DNA of 64,000 nucleotides from Pterobdella sp. o SKG-2022 (lineage: Eukaryota; Annelida; Clitellata; Hirudinida; Piscicolidae): assembly GCA_964035795.1 (NCBI GenBank), contig OZ038321.1, positions 26,824,544 to 26,888,543 on the forward strand, given 5' to 3'. Position 1 is the first letter of the stretch, and each line of letters begins with the position of its first letter. The position numbers were made by a program, and so were the translations under genes. Under the pieces are notes generated by a model, which worked only from the letters and a program-made list of their open reading frames with translations, was not told where the DNA came from and did not search any database. Positions 24,352 through 35,270 of the stretch are shown in pieces.

Positions 24352-26921
24352 CTTGAAGGAGCAATGGGTATCAAATAAAAATTCATTAATATTCTGAAGT
24401 TTTGTGGTGAGGTATTTATTGAAAATTCTAGCTTTTTTTCATTAAATGTATTAAAAAATTTCTCACACTGAAAAATAAAAATTTTCTAAATTTCCAATAA
24501 ACAGGGGTAAAAATAAATTATTTGAAATTTTAATTTATGTGATGCAATTCAAACTAAAAATAGATAACTGTTTTACAGTTAATGTGTTTGAGTTGAATAA
24601 AGTTTGTTTGAAAATTATTTGATTCATGTAGAAGTTGTTTAAAGCCTTTACCAATTGCTTCGTTCTTGGCTACTTTATCATAGTCGAATATCATGAATCT
24701 GAGAAGCACTTGATTGGTGGGAGGGTTATTGAAAGAACTTGTGGAAGAGCTATCCGGAGCCCGCTGTTCAAAATGAGAAGGTAGAGTGAAATGGAAAGTT
24801 TCATTATACACCGGATTCAATGTTCTTCTTTTCACTTGAGTCTTTTTCTTATCGGACTTGCAACCATCGCATATGAAATAGACTTTAACGTATGGATCTA
24901 CAAACATTCATCTTAACGTTGTTATTAAATTTAAACAAAATTTTTTAAGCATTGCTAAGAGTTGCATTCATATTTATGTATTGAAGCCACCTGCCAAGCC
25001 AGCCATGTCCATCCTCGGTAGGTTCTTTGCTTTCAAGACCACAACCGTGAGCTTGTTGTTTGATGGGTCAAAGTTCAGAGATAAAAATATTTCTCCTTCT
25101 TTCTTAGTTGACTTGAGGGTGACATTAATGTTGAAATATTATGTTCTAATTTAAAATTTAAATTTTTTAAAAATATTTTATTTTAAAAGTTGAACCTGGT
25201 TGGAAGAGTGTATGGTTTTACACAACGTAACTAAATGCCTGTCTTTGGGAATCACTTCCATTGTTATTGGTACTAAAACATGGCCTATAACTTGGTCTTT
25301 GCTGAATCTATTAAATAATATTCGTTTAAATAAAGTTATGACTATTTTTTCAAAATGAATCAAACTATCAGTTTTACACTCACCTATCGTGGGAAACAAT
25401 GGTGAACTTCACAACAGACTGAAACAATTTTTGGTATTTGATACCATAAAATGTGAAGGATTCTTCGAAAACTGGATTTTTGGATTTGCGAACAATCCTT
25501 GTTTTAGCTTTTTGCTTTCCTTCGGGCAACAAAACAATTTTGACGTAAGGATCAGTGACAACGTTTGACTGCATTGTAAATGTGCTTTTGTTGTCGGGGG
25601 GAGGGCAAACCAAATCAGTGATTTTGATAACGTGGATTGATAAAGAATCTCTGTGTTTGTCATGCTCCAAAGTAAACATTAAATTGCCAATTTTGTCTTC
25701 TTCGTCTTCACCGTTCTTACCTTCTTTTTCATCAATTTCTTCGTCTTCTTCTAGTGGGTCAGCTAAATAAGAGGATTCTCCTTTGCTGGAGAACTTGTTA
25801 ATATAATGTATGTACAATGTTGAATGTTTCTAAGTGCTATTTTAGTATTTGAGTTATTGCACATTTATTAGAAAAATAATGAATATATTTTCGATAAGTT
25901 TATTTTTGCCATGAAATGAGTAAATAAGAAAATTTCAATCTTTCAATTATGTTGAAATATTAACCTTTTTTTTACCAGAAGATTTTGACTTGATTGAACC
26001 TTCATTGTCGGAATTTTCATTTTTGATTTCATTCTGGTACTGTTCTGAAAAGAAATACATATTTTAGACAATAAATTTTAAATACAGTGTCAAAAAAACA
26101 TAGTTTGGAAATTACATTATAGAGTCCGATAAAATAATGCTTCTTTCAAGAACAGATTTTTATTGAAGATTCATATTGAAAAAAATTTTTGTTTGACTAG
26201 GCTTATCTTCATGTTATTTTCCGTTTTATCGAATTCACTTGAGAGTTTGAAAACTTCAAAAATTGCTATTTTTCAATGCAATAATAACAATAAAGTTCAA
26301 ATCAAATTTACTAAAAACTCAAAAAACTTTCTAGCCTATTTCAAATCCTGCGTTACTGCTATCAATGCTGAAGCTGCTTGTTCTTCTCTCAGGAATGTGT
26401 ATTTCAGAGGATTGTTTGGCCTGGACTATGACTGGAGGTATTGAATTTCGTGAAGTGTTTGAGACTAAAGATGCTTTGCTCTGCAGAGTAGAACTTCTTT
26501 TCAGACTGCAAGTCTCACTGAGATCTTCGCAGTCATCGCCTGCCTCTAACATCATTATTTATCATGACATAGGTTAGAGTGATACTGAATATAAAAACTA
26601 ATGAAAGTTTATTTGCAAAATTTTCGATTGAAATTCAAGTTGTTTAGGAAAACATTGCTTAATGTAAAAAAGATTTTATACTAGTGTAGTTCTCACCGTG
26701 ATGATTTAAAACTTAATAACACTTATTTTAACCTTTTTTGAAAAATCTTTTAATAGCTGTATAAACTGTAAAAGTCTCATTTTCATTTCTCGGCAGAAGT
26801 TTGTGGCGCTGTTTGTTCTTCCTTTCTCTCAGCCAGCCAATCAGACGCCAGCTTGCCACACCAATCACCACCGCAACCAACATGCCAGTGGTCACAATTA
26901 ATCCGGTAGAATACCATTCTC
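24242..26921 (-). CDS. Syt4: Synaptotagmin-4/11-like vesicle protein, eight-exon model (N-terminus missing)
   Basis: Predicted membrane-anchored tandem-C2 protein of regulated exocytosis. Exons in transcript order: 26921-26767, 26543-26357, 26044-25965, 25793-25384, 25307-25196, 25111-24991, 24897-24652, 24351-24242; all phases agree, giving about 472 aa. Seen, numbering from the first complete codon: a transmembrane helix near residues 5-24, a basic juxtamembrane stretch (RERKNKQRHK), a Ser-rich then very acidic linker, C2A from about 173, C2B from about 317, and the synaptotagmin C-terminal signature KHWRDVMDTPR...WHKIK. C2A has Ser274 followed by HDRFS where most synaptotagmins have Asp; this Asp-to-Ser change is the hallmark of the Syt4/Syt11 group, and FTFYGI and LTVVVLKA also fit that group. 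C2B keeps Asp349, Asp355, Asp426 and Asp428 but has Glu434 at the last ligand site. The first exon, with the initiator Met, was not found. Confidence 0.85.
24652..24897 (-). CDS. Syt4: Syt4-like exon, central C2B
   Basis: 82 codons' worth starting at the split Asp of DPYVKVYFICDGC, through the polybasic strand KSDKKKTQVKRR, NPVYNETFHF, a Ser/Pro/Asn-rich insertion (PDSSSTSSFNNPPTNQ), to MIFDYDKVAKNEAI. The donor is GTAAAG at 24651. The insertion lies between strands where family members are normally short. Confidence 0.9.
24991..25111 (-). CDS. Syt4: Syt4-like exon, start of C2B
   Basis: 40 codons plus one base: STKKEGEIFLSLNFDPSNNK then LTVVVLKAKNLPRMDMAGLA, the first strands and calcium loop 1 of C2B with Asp349. 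The split Asp codon is completed by the next exon to give the DPYVKV motif. It is too short for long-ORF methods but matches the family closely. Confidence 0.88.
25196..25307 (-). CDS. Syt4: Syt4-like exon, end of C2A
   Basis: Completes the split Arg codon and reads FSKDQVIGHVLVPITMEVIP then KDRHLVTLCKTIHSSNQ. The junction falls inside the RFS motif of calcium loop 3. The donor is GTTCAA, weak but fixed by frame and homology on both sides. Confidence 0.85.
25384..25793 (-). CDS. Syt4: Syt4-like exon, acidic linker and most of C2A
   Basis: 136 codons plus two bases. It starts FSSKGESSYLADPLEEDEEI, continues with an Asp/Glu-rich run, then C2A from KIGNLMFTLEHD to FTIVSHD. It contains TDPYVKIVLLPEGKQKAKTR and NPVFEESFTFYGI, close to the Syt4/11 pattern. 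Calcium loop 1, between ITDLV and TDPYVK, is about nine residues longer than I expect for Syt4. The donor GTGAGT is strong. Confidence 0.88.
25965..26044 (-). CDS. Syt4: Syt4-like exon, charged linker
   Basis: A small exon (80 bp) after the strong acceptor TTTCTTTTCAG, encoding QYQNEIKNENSDNEGSIKSK then SSGKKK. An alternative donor (GTAAAA) lies nine bases earlier, but only the GTTAAT site at 25964 keeps frame with the next exon. Confidence 0.65.
26357..26543 (-). CDS. Syt4: Syt4-like exon, Ser-rich linker
   Basis: 62 codons plus one base, rich in Ser and Thr (CSLKRSSTLQSKASLVSNTS). It is open only from just after an in-frame TAA upstream, so the acceptor TTAGAG is the nearest that fits phase 0. 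The donor is GTAACG. The linker would lie in the cytosol between the anchor and C2A. The acceptor lacks a good pyrimidine tract, so the left boundary could differ by a few bases. Confidence 0.55.
26767..26921 (-). CDS. Syt4: Syt4-like exon with transmembrane anchor
   Basis: 51 codons after two bases completing an upstream codon. It encodes STGLIVTTGMLVAVVIGVAS, a single hydrophobic helix, followed by WRLIGWLRERKNKQRHKLL, the basic juxtamembrane region. The acceptor CACTAAG has a T-rich tract upstream; the predicted donor is GTTTAT. The exon before it is not identified: a synaptotagmin luminal N-terminus is short and hard to see without transcripts. Confidence 0.7.
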
Positions 26922-26959
26922 CTTAGTGTCACAAAAAAATTACTTAACTGAGTAATATA

Positions 26960-27012
26960 AATATATAAATAAATGAATGAATAAATAAATAAATAAATAT
27001 ATATATATATTC
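26960..27012. repeat. Tetranucleotide and TA microsatellite
   Basis: Runs of AAAT/AATG units (ATAAATGAATGAATAAATAA) grading into TATATATATA. It lies just upstream of the first recognised synaptotagmin exon. Confidence 0.9.
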
Positions 27013-27412
27013 TATGAAAAATGGAAGGTTATAGAAAGGTTCAAGTTAAATATTGAATGTAATTATATCTATCATAGAAGGATTGATAATTCATCATGGA
27101 ATATTATGAAACTTGATTTTACCTTGGAAACCTAAAGTGGGATCCATATGTCGTTCAATATGGTTTCAACAATTTTGAAACATTGAAGCAATTGAAAAAT
27201 TAGGAAAAATAAAATGCCAAAATTTTTTAATATCTCATCTTAATTTTTTTTTAGGTGAAATTCATACTGTAAAACTTTTAAAAACTGAGTTTCACGTAAA
27301 ATTAAGCCAGTAAATATGAAAACTGGAATCGGAACGGTGTTTTTCTCCATATGTTTGCATGAATAGCTGGATGGCTGATAGCAGTCTCAGCTGCAAATTA
27401 TGCAAGCGTTTG

Positions 27413-27466
27413 ATGGTGCGACCATTCTTTACATATATATATATATCTAAAGAATGGTCGCACCAT
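27413..27466. repeat. Perfect 19-bp inverted repeat with TA-rich loop
   Basis: The arm ATGGTGCGACCATTCTTTA at 27413-27431 is repeated exactly in reverse complement at 27448-27466, around a 16-bp loop that is mostly alternating TA. The arms are richer in GC than the surroundings. It could be a small fold-back element or a structured RNA; no gene context decides. Confidence 0.95.
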
Positions 27467-28309
27467 ATATATATAATGAGTTTTTCATCTTAAGAGTATT
27501 TTTAAAATACTCGACAGAGGGATTTAAAAATTTTTTGCGTATTTATACTCAAAAAATCATGTTTAGGCATTCAGTTTATTGTTTTTTCTTAAGATTTTTA
27601 TGTACTAATTCATGAATATGGTTTTAAACAACATTTTTCCAACAACTTTTTTGTTTTAAAAATTTTATTTGAAAAAGTCAAGTTTCTTTGAGCACTTTCA
27701 AAAGTTCGGAAGTTTTCAAGGTTTGAAAATATTTAAAAAACTTAAAATTTTTTTTCATTTTTTCAAACTTCTGCAAAAACTTTGATTCCATTTAAATTTT
27801 TCCATTTTGCAAACAACGTTTTAGATTGTAAAACATTTTTAATACTACTTAAAATGATCAAAGAGTCTTTCCAGATATTTAATATTGAGGCGTGTTGATT
27901 CAACCTCTCACATCTCAAGTTAACTTTTAAATATGCTTCTCACGTAACAATTTGGCTTTCATGAAAATATAGTTGACAATTTTGAAAGAACACAGGTAAT
28001 GAACCAAGTGTGTTAAACCTGGCTTTATTGATATTTGAACAATCAAATAAATCATATTTTTCAAACCTTTGAGTAGATTTCTTTCAAAAAATCTATTTCC
28101 ATGGATGAAACTGTTGAAATAAGCTTTTATCTTTCCAGGGACATTCTATGGGTCTATTGTGATATATTTTCCATAATTGAAATGTCACATTTGAGGCATT
28201 TTTAAATACATTCAGCAAATACAAAGCTATCCTTTTTGATGCGTATTACTTTTGAATTCTAGTTTTTTCATAAGTAGCCTTTTCTTCCACCCTGCCTCAT
28301 GTCTGTGAA

Positions 28310-28495
28310 AGTCTTTTCTGTCTTACTTACACTCATCACCTTCTTTCAAAAACTTTTGCAAACTTTTGAAAAATATCTTTTACCATTAACAACCTCATTC
28401 AGAGTTCTTTATAAGCATTTGAGCGCTTCTGAAGCCAATTTTGCTTGTAAATTGAAATAAAAATCCTAAAACACTAATAACAATAATAAAATAAT
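28310..28495 (+). repeat. Retroelement-like 3' tail, copy 1
   Basis: Similar in order and spacing to 35095-35270: a segment resembling CAAACTTTTGCAAACT, then TACCATTAACAACC, then CATTTGAGCGCTTCTG, then TTTGCTTGTAA, ending in an AATAATAA-type run. A shared body ending in a trinucleotide repeat is typical of SINE or LINE 3' ends. Copies are diverged by many substitutions. Confidence 0.6.
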
Positions 28496-30029
28496 TATAA
28501 TATCAATAAGTTAATTTTTTTGATCATTTTTTCCAAGTACTAAACTAAGTATGTTTAAGTCTTGGATAGTTAAAATTTTTCAGTTCATTTCGTAACAAAC
28601 CTTAGTTTGTCCTAACTTCAAACTCTATTAAATAGACTTTTTATTATGACCAACCAATTTTGATTTCAGTGATTAAATTTTCTAAATATTGTTTTAAAAT
28701 AATTAAAACTTCAAAATGAAGCTCGTATTACGACCATCTTCAAGTGGGAGCCAACTTCTATCGTCGACAAAACGTGCAAAAAATAGATTTTTTACCAAAA
28801 ACTCACCAAAAAATTTAAACATTCTTGTCCAGAATATAACATAAAAATCAAATAACAAAAACAATTTTGACTTATACAACTTTATTTCACTTTTATTGGG
28901 GAATTCCTCAAGTGCCTATGCATGGTTTGTATCCTGCATATATTCCATGAGTTTAACAAGTTTTTGTAGCGGAATTTGATGCAAAAATTTCATTTCATTA
29001 CGAAAACTCAGAAAATGTATTTTGGGATTTGTACATGACCATAACCTCAAAAATCACTCAAAATATCATAGTTTTCTTCAACAAGCGCAAAACTTTTTGC
29101 TACAAAACAACGTTAATAGGAGAAAGTGGTCTAGGATGCTGCACTTGTGACAAAATACTTTTTATTTTTCAATTATACTATTAATTTATTGGTTTTTGGT
29201 GTGTGGGAATTTTTATGTATGTGATGGACTTAACATGAGCTCGACATAGAAAAGTTATGAAAAGTTTTCTCAAAAATGACAGTTTTGACTGAATTCATTT
29301 ATCATGAACAAATTGGAAAAAAAAACTATTTAGAAAATTTTTTGAGTTATGAGAATTCATTGATTTTTTCAATTAGAAATTTATCCTAATTTGAAAATTA
29401 TTTTTAAATTTTTTTGAAAGTTTTTTATAACTTTTTGGAATTCCTAATGATTTGGAGTACGACCAATAAAAACATTTGAACGATGCAAAATAACGATAAA
29501 AATGATGGAAATAGAACTGAAAACATTGAAAACCTAAATGACGATAAAAACGTAATCAACATAAGCATTACATTTTCCATTATCCTAAAAAGATTTGAAT
29601 TCATATGGAAAAATGGGAATATCTATTGGCATCACCAATCAGACAGTGTTTTAATGCATTCAAGTTGGGTTTTTTTGGAAAAAATTGAAGTTAATTATGA
29701 AGTTAGACTTATGCTAAATTATGACTTGTTAAAATATTAATTTTGAATTCAATCCATGATTGGTGTGTTGAACTAACTTTGGTTGGAGATAACGAAAAAA
29801 GAAACTTCCACATTTAGCTGTTGTGCTGATCATGTATCCAACCAAATATAGACCTCAAAAAAGCACAAAAATTCACAATGCTTTCTGGAGAAACCTTAAA
29901 AAACAATTTTAAATCTGAATGTTTGCTTTGCATTTATAAATCAAAAAACTTCTTTATTTGAAATTTTTTAAAATGAAAAATCTTCTAAATGGTATTCAAT
30001 CAGCAAAAAACCTTTAGTGAAACCACACT

Positions 30030-30085
30030 AAAATGTGTTTGAAAGCTTTTCGTAAGAATAGCTCACGTTATCAGACACTTGAAAA
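30030..30085 (-). repeat. Fold-back element core fragment
   Basis: Contains the reverse complement of the shared core (GAAAGCTTTTCGTAAGAATA, then CTCACGTTATC). Only one arm is recognisable. Confidence 0.7.
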
Positions 30086-31759
30086 CGAAGATTAGCTTCA
30101 TGAAAGCTCCATAAAGTTTTCAATAAAACTTCAGCGTTATTTTAGCTCTTTTACTGCATGTCTGATGCTTCCAAAAATAATTAAACTGATATTTCCAACG
30201 CGTTTAAATAATGGAAACGAAACATTAAGTAGATTTTTTAATGGAAAAAAATTGTATTCTGTTTGACCCCAATGAACTTTTTGTGAACTCAACTTGTGAA
30301 TTTGCGAATGCAAAATGATTCATTTTTTAAATAAATATTCATCAAACAAAAAACTGCATAAAAAAATTCAAACCAAATATTTTCAACTCATTTTTTCCCC
30401 AAAGTATTTATTCTCCATTTTATCCAAGTTTCATTTTTATAAGTTTCATGGAGCTATCCAACTATTTTTTTAACATAAGTGTTGCAACCATGTATGATCC
30501 ATATCAACAGTCTATCTTACAAAACTGAATCATATCTTTGATAGACATTAACACTAGCTTTCAAGAAAATTGAATAATTTATCAAGCTTTATTCAAATGA
30601 GAAACTAAACCCAGCTGCTGACAGTTTAAAGCCTTTAAACAATATAACTATTCATAAAAATAAGCTGACTTCATAATTGGAAAAATTCTGTCTTCCAAAT
30701 AGTTTTCAGTTCAGTTTCTGAAGTCTTTTGAATTCACAGTTGAGAAGGTTAGCCACTTTAATATCGAGAGCAGATTTTAGTGAACGAAAACAGTTTTCCA
30801 TAAAAAAATTTATTTGATTTTATAGAAAAGAATAGTGTAAAAAAATTATGTTATAACAAAATCTAATATTTTGAATTTCGAGGGATAAAACAAATTGAGT
30901 AAACGGTTGTGGTTGGAATGAAATTGAGCATTTAATAGAATTTAAAATAGGAAAAAAAATAGTGATGAAGGGAAAGGTGGAAAAGATAGAATGAGTAGGT
31001 TTTGTACATTAAATGTGCTCACGATGATTAATGAAGTAAGGTGTAAGAAGGAAAAGAAGAAAAGGTTAATTAAGAGTTTTTGAATTGGGTGATAATCTGA
31101 AAATTAAACAAATTTAGACCTCCATAAATTATTTTTGTTCAAAAGAAAAATTTTGAATTAAAAAATATTTCCAAAGACTCGCTTTTAGATTTGTTAAAAT
31201 AACTGATTAAAGCGGAAGTATTTAAAAGATAAATTATGCGCAATTGGAGTCTTTGGAATTCCAAACCTCATTTCTAAAGAAATTTTCGAGTTTTTTTTGT
31301 GACTTGATGATGATGAGCAGAAGAAAAATAGCTTCATTTTAAGAAAAAGTCATCTGCAGGAATCTAATCAAAGTGAATCTCAGAAATGGGAAATAAAGAA
31401 AAAGTCCATATGAAAATTTTCATGAAATCCAAATGCTTGAAGTTGAAAAGTTTATCAAAAAATGAAAAAATAACATAGAAAAGTTCATTTTAAATATTAT
31501 TTTTTAAGTATGTTTCAGTTTTCAAAAGTAACTGAACTTTGAAAACATCTCGCGTCAGATCACGTTTGTGCTGGAATTTTATACGTTGCTTTAGTTTTTT
31601 GTTAGTTTTCCAGCATTGAGTTGGATCGATGTTTAAACTAGAGAGAATTTAATTAATAAAAAAAAATAAAATAAAACAATAGTATTATTTAGAATAATTA
31701 AAAAAAAAAACAGAACTATGATAATGAAACTTTGAAAGCCAACCCTTTAGACATAAAAA

Positions 31760-31828
31760 ACAGTGTTAATAAAGTATATTGAACTGCACAAATCTTCTGT
31801 AAGTCGAACTCAAACTATCGAGTGGTGT
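31760..31828 (-). repeat. Diverged fold-back element fragment
   Basis: Resembles the copy at 38661-38741 (TATTGAACT..., GTAAGTCGAACTCA, ATCGAGTGG) but with several changes in the core. An old copy. Confidence 0.55.
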
Positions 31829-32463
31829 TTATTTACAAAAACTTTTTGAAGTTTAATGAATTTCGAGAATTTTTTTTTATTTTGAAGTTTTCTTTGAAAA
31901 TTTTTTCTGTTGAGTGTTTAAAAAACCATATTTTTAAAACACAATTCTTTCAAGTCTTAGACCATCTAATTTACGAAAAATGAAGTTTAAAAAAATTGAA
32001 CTTTTAATCGTTTTGAACAAAGCTTCTTTCAGAAATAATATAATACACATTATATTCAAATTGCAAGCCGCAAAACTGCCACGGCTTTGAAAACTCATGT
32101 TTGTGGATGCAAAAGTCGGGAGGACTAATTGTAAAACGGGTTATAAACTTTCTAACAAAACGATAGATAAAAGAAACTTTGAAGTAGCAGAAAATACAAC
32201 ATAATGAATGCAATTTTAAGAATTACATTTTAAATATAAAGTTGGATTTAAAGAATAAAAGGGAGCATTTATACAAATCAAATATAATGGCTAAACACCA
32301 TCGCAAATAAAATCCTTTAAATTGAGTCAGTTTCTATGGTTTTTTATATGTAATTAAAATATATTGCTCTATTGTTCATGTAGCATTCATTCTCCATCTT
32401 TTGTGACAACGTAGTTGAAACACTCCAGTAGTAGTTTTCATTGATCGACGCCTTGTTTTCCGT

Positions 32464-33510
32464 TTTTTAGGATTCTAGGTTTTTCTTGAAGTCTAAATTT
32501 GGTTTTGACTTCTTATTTCTTATTGGTAATATATTCCAGTAGCTTTTTACTCTCTCAGGGAACGATAATTTGAATACTTTGCTTAAATCATTATTATTAC
32601 TGATCATAAAGTTGAATTTAGATAATAGATTATTTCTGTTATTGCATACGTTTAGTATGTCAGGTCTTACATCTGAGTAATTATTAATTATTTTATATGC
32701 TTTTATTAAATCTCCTCTAATACGCCTCTCCGTCAAAGTTGTTAATCTTAAAACTTTCAGTTTATCAAAATAAGTTGATGATTTTATTTCTCTTATTTTT
32801 TTGTAAATTTTCGCAGTACGTTTTCATTTTTATTATCATACCCATCCTATTATTTTGTTAGCTTTAGATATAAAATAGTCTATGTTGTTCTTCCAGTTTA
32901 AGTCCTAGGTCCATTTCTTCATTGCTAGCATTTATGTTATTGTGATTCAATGTATGACTGTTGTTATAAAGGTTAATATTTTAATTGAGATAAAGAAGTT
33001 TGCATTTTTCGATATCAAATGGGAGTAGCCAGTTCTTTTGCCATATTTTAAGAGTCCTCAAATCTTTCTCAATCAAACGGTGATCTTTGGCATTTGCAAT
33101 CCGCTTGAGGTCATCTGCAGAGTTTTGTTGTATTGGAGATTCCATCGGGCAAATCGTTGATGTAGATGGCAAATAAAAGTTGTGCCAAAACAGATCCTTG
33201 AGGTACTCCAGATTTCACAACATTTTTTTTTGATTTGCAACCAGTTACTAAAACATACATTTTTCTGTTTTTCAAAAATGCTGAAATGAATTTCAGTATT
33301 TGATGGCTAATTCCGTAGGCCTCTAATTTTTTTAATAACCGCTGGTGAGGGACTTTATCGAATGCCTTACTAAAGTCCAAATAAAAAATACCTACAAGGT
33401 AATTATGTTCTAGTGAAGTCATTGCAGTGTCAATGCTGTCAAGGAGGTTTGTTAGGCAGGATCTTTTGTTTATGAAACCATGTTGGTGAATCGAAATTTT
33501 ATTACTAAAG
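32464..33510 (-). mobile_element. Decayed CR1/Jockey-type LINE fragment (reverse transcriptase C-terminal half)
   Basis: Minus-strand remnants of a non-LTR retrotransposon. From about 33510 the frame reads HGFINKRSCLTNLLDSIDTA, then YLDFSKAFDKVPHQRLLKKL, LKFISAFLKNRKMYVL and SGVPQGSVLAQLLFAIYIND, which are RT blocks 3-5. A frameshift falls right at the catalytic block: the ADD residues are in a different frame (NSADDLKRI) from the preceding strand. Downstream are IEKDLRTLKIWQKNW and, after more frameshifts and stops, TERRIRGDLIKAYKIINNYS and NFDFKKNLE-like sequence to a stop near 32464. There is no endonuclease, so the copy is 5'-truncated, as is usual for LINEs. It cannot be active. Confidence 0.9.
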
Positions 33511-35094
33511 AATTAAAAATGCAGGAAAAATAAACAATTTGAAACTTTTTCAATCAGTAAATTCATAACATCTTTTAAGTTTTTTGATGTTTTTATGGCA
33601 TTTCAAACTTTTCCATGATTGGAAAAAGTTTGAAAGTTGAGATAATTTTGATTAAAAAAAAATGAAATCAATCAAGAAACATTGTGCCCAAGCAATCAAG
33701 AAAGGCAAAGATTACAATGAAGTGTATTATGAATTATAGGCACTTTTTGATGGAGATTGCATCTGTTTTAATTTAAAATTCAGTAATGGAAAAAGTTTTA
33801 TCTGAGAAATAAAGAGTTTCCGACAGTTGGAGTCGAGATTTTGAAGTTTTTTAAATATTTATTATCGTCGTTAAATGTTTTCATGAAGAGAGGATCAAGC
33901 GGCAGACAATGTAGACTGTATATTGGTTGATCAGGTTGTAATAAAAAACTTCCCAAGGTCGATTGAAGAATTTGGAAACAAGAATTTAAATATTGTGAAG
34001 TAGTTCATATTGTTTTGATTACTAATAAAGATTGGGGAATAAGTTATATAGAAGTGTGAATATAAAAAAATCTTTGAAGATAAACTTGTTGGAATATTAA
34101 CAATATAGGAACAAAATTTAATGTGCACAACAACCACGGGTGAGTTAGAAGCTGTGGTTGACCACACGAGTTCAGTGGTTGCTTGCAAACGTTTGAATAA
34201 AACAAAAGGAGAACATGATGAGTTTGACATAATGAAACAAGTCACATAACTTGTTTGCGATGTCACTTAAATAAAAATGATAATGATGGGGTGGATAATA
34301 AAAAATGAATAATAAAAACCAGGTTTGAATTTTGGACGCATCGAAATTTTAAAGATGTCCAAAGGTTTGAGATGTTTAGGAAAGTTTAAATATATTTAAA
34401 CTAAAATTTTTCATGAAAATTCCATACATTTGACGCTAGAAAACATTTTTTTTCACTAAATGTAAAAGGATGTAATTTTTTAGTGAATCTCAAACTTTTG
34501 AGCCAAACTCACTATGTTTACCACGGAAACTTCATGCACACCTGAACATAACAACATTATTCATGCTTCGATACTTATACTCTCTTAATAAAAGTTCAAG
34601 AAAAACTCTAAACTTGAAAGAACTTATTGCCAGCGTAATGCGTATTGAAAGGGTCATTTGAGTGTTTTCCAGTGTTTCTAATTTTTTTTGCACTTTGTGA
34701 ACGTGAGATTAAACTAATTATGTATTATTTTATTTCTTACTTTAAAATTGCTTTCTATCATTTATGAAAGAAATATGGAAAAAATTTTTGAAGGAAAGAT
34801 TAATATATAGAAAAGTTTGCATACACAAATACAACGATGTATTGTTTGAGTTGGGACGACCAGCCTTGTACAAGTGAATGAAAGTTAATGAGATATGGAA
34901 AAGCTTCGTACATGAAAACCTTCCTAGTTGAGCCATTAATTTATGCAAGTTAGATCATGCATTGAATTAACAAAATTAAACATTTCAAATAGAGTTACAA
35001 ACTTTAATTTTATTGTATGACTTAAATAGCATGGCATAAGTCTTATTTGGTCATCTTCTATCAAATAGAAAACTGAATGCAGTTTTGAAAACAT

Positions 35095-35270
35095 CAGTAT
35101 TACATATATATTGCGCTCATCTTCTTCTCTCAAAAATTTTCGCAAACTTTTGCAAACTCATCTGTACCATAAACAACTTTATTTATAATTTCTCACAATC
35201 ATTTGAGCACCTCTGTAACAAATTTGTTTGTAAGTTGTGCGCTATAAAAATTTCAATAATAATAATAATA
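35095..35270 (+). repeat. Retroelement-like 3' tail, copy 2, ending in (AAT)n
   Basis: Second copy of the repeat at 28310-28495: CAAACTTTTGCAAACTC, ACCATAAACAACTTTAT, ATCATTTGAGCACCTCTG, TTTGTTTGTAAGTTG, GCGCTATAAAAATTT, then AATAATAATAATAA. It abuts the fossil ORF that follows. Confidence 0.65.

Larger units (their letters stand above)
26922..32463. other. Intergenic tract upstream of Syt4
   Basis: It must contain the missing 5' end of the synaptotagmin gene. It also holds a tetranucleotide/TA repeat (26960-27012), a perfect hairpin (27413-27466), a retroelement-like tail (28310-28495) and two fold-back cores (30030-30085, 31760-31828). A polar open frame at 29483-29740 (MQNNDKNDGNRTENIENLND...) followed by a GTAATC donor-like site could be a first exon, but I cannot connect it to anything. 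Confidence 0.5.

Noticed and set aside
25555..25770. Plus-strand Ser-rich frame opposite the synaptotagmin linker
   Set aside because: It is the complement of the Asp/Glu-rich linker codons; the minus-strand frame has clear C2 homology.
32464..33510. Possible host gene with reverse-transcriptase similarity
   Set aside because: Frameshifts, stops and 5' truncation mark it as a dead LINE copy.
33931..34266. Minus-strand frame of 111 codons
   Set aside because: Ser/Thr/Phe-rich with no motif or splice context; not distinguishable from a chance open frame.
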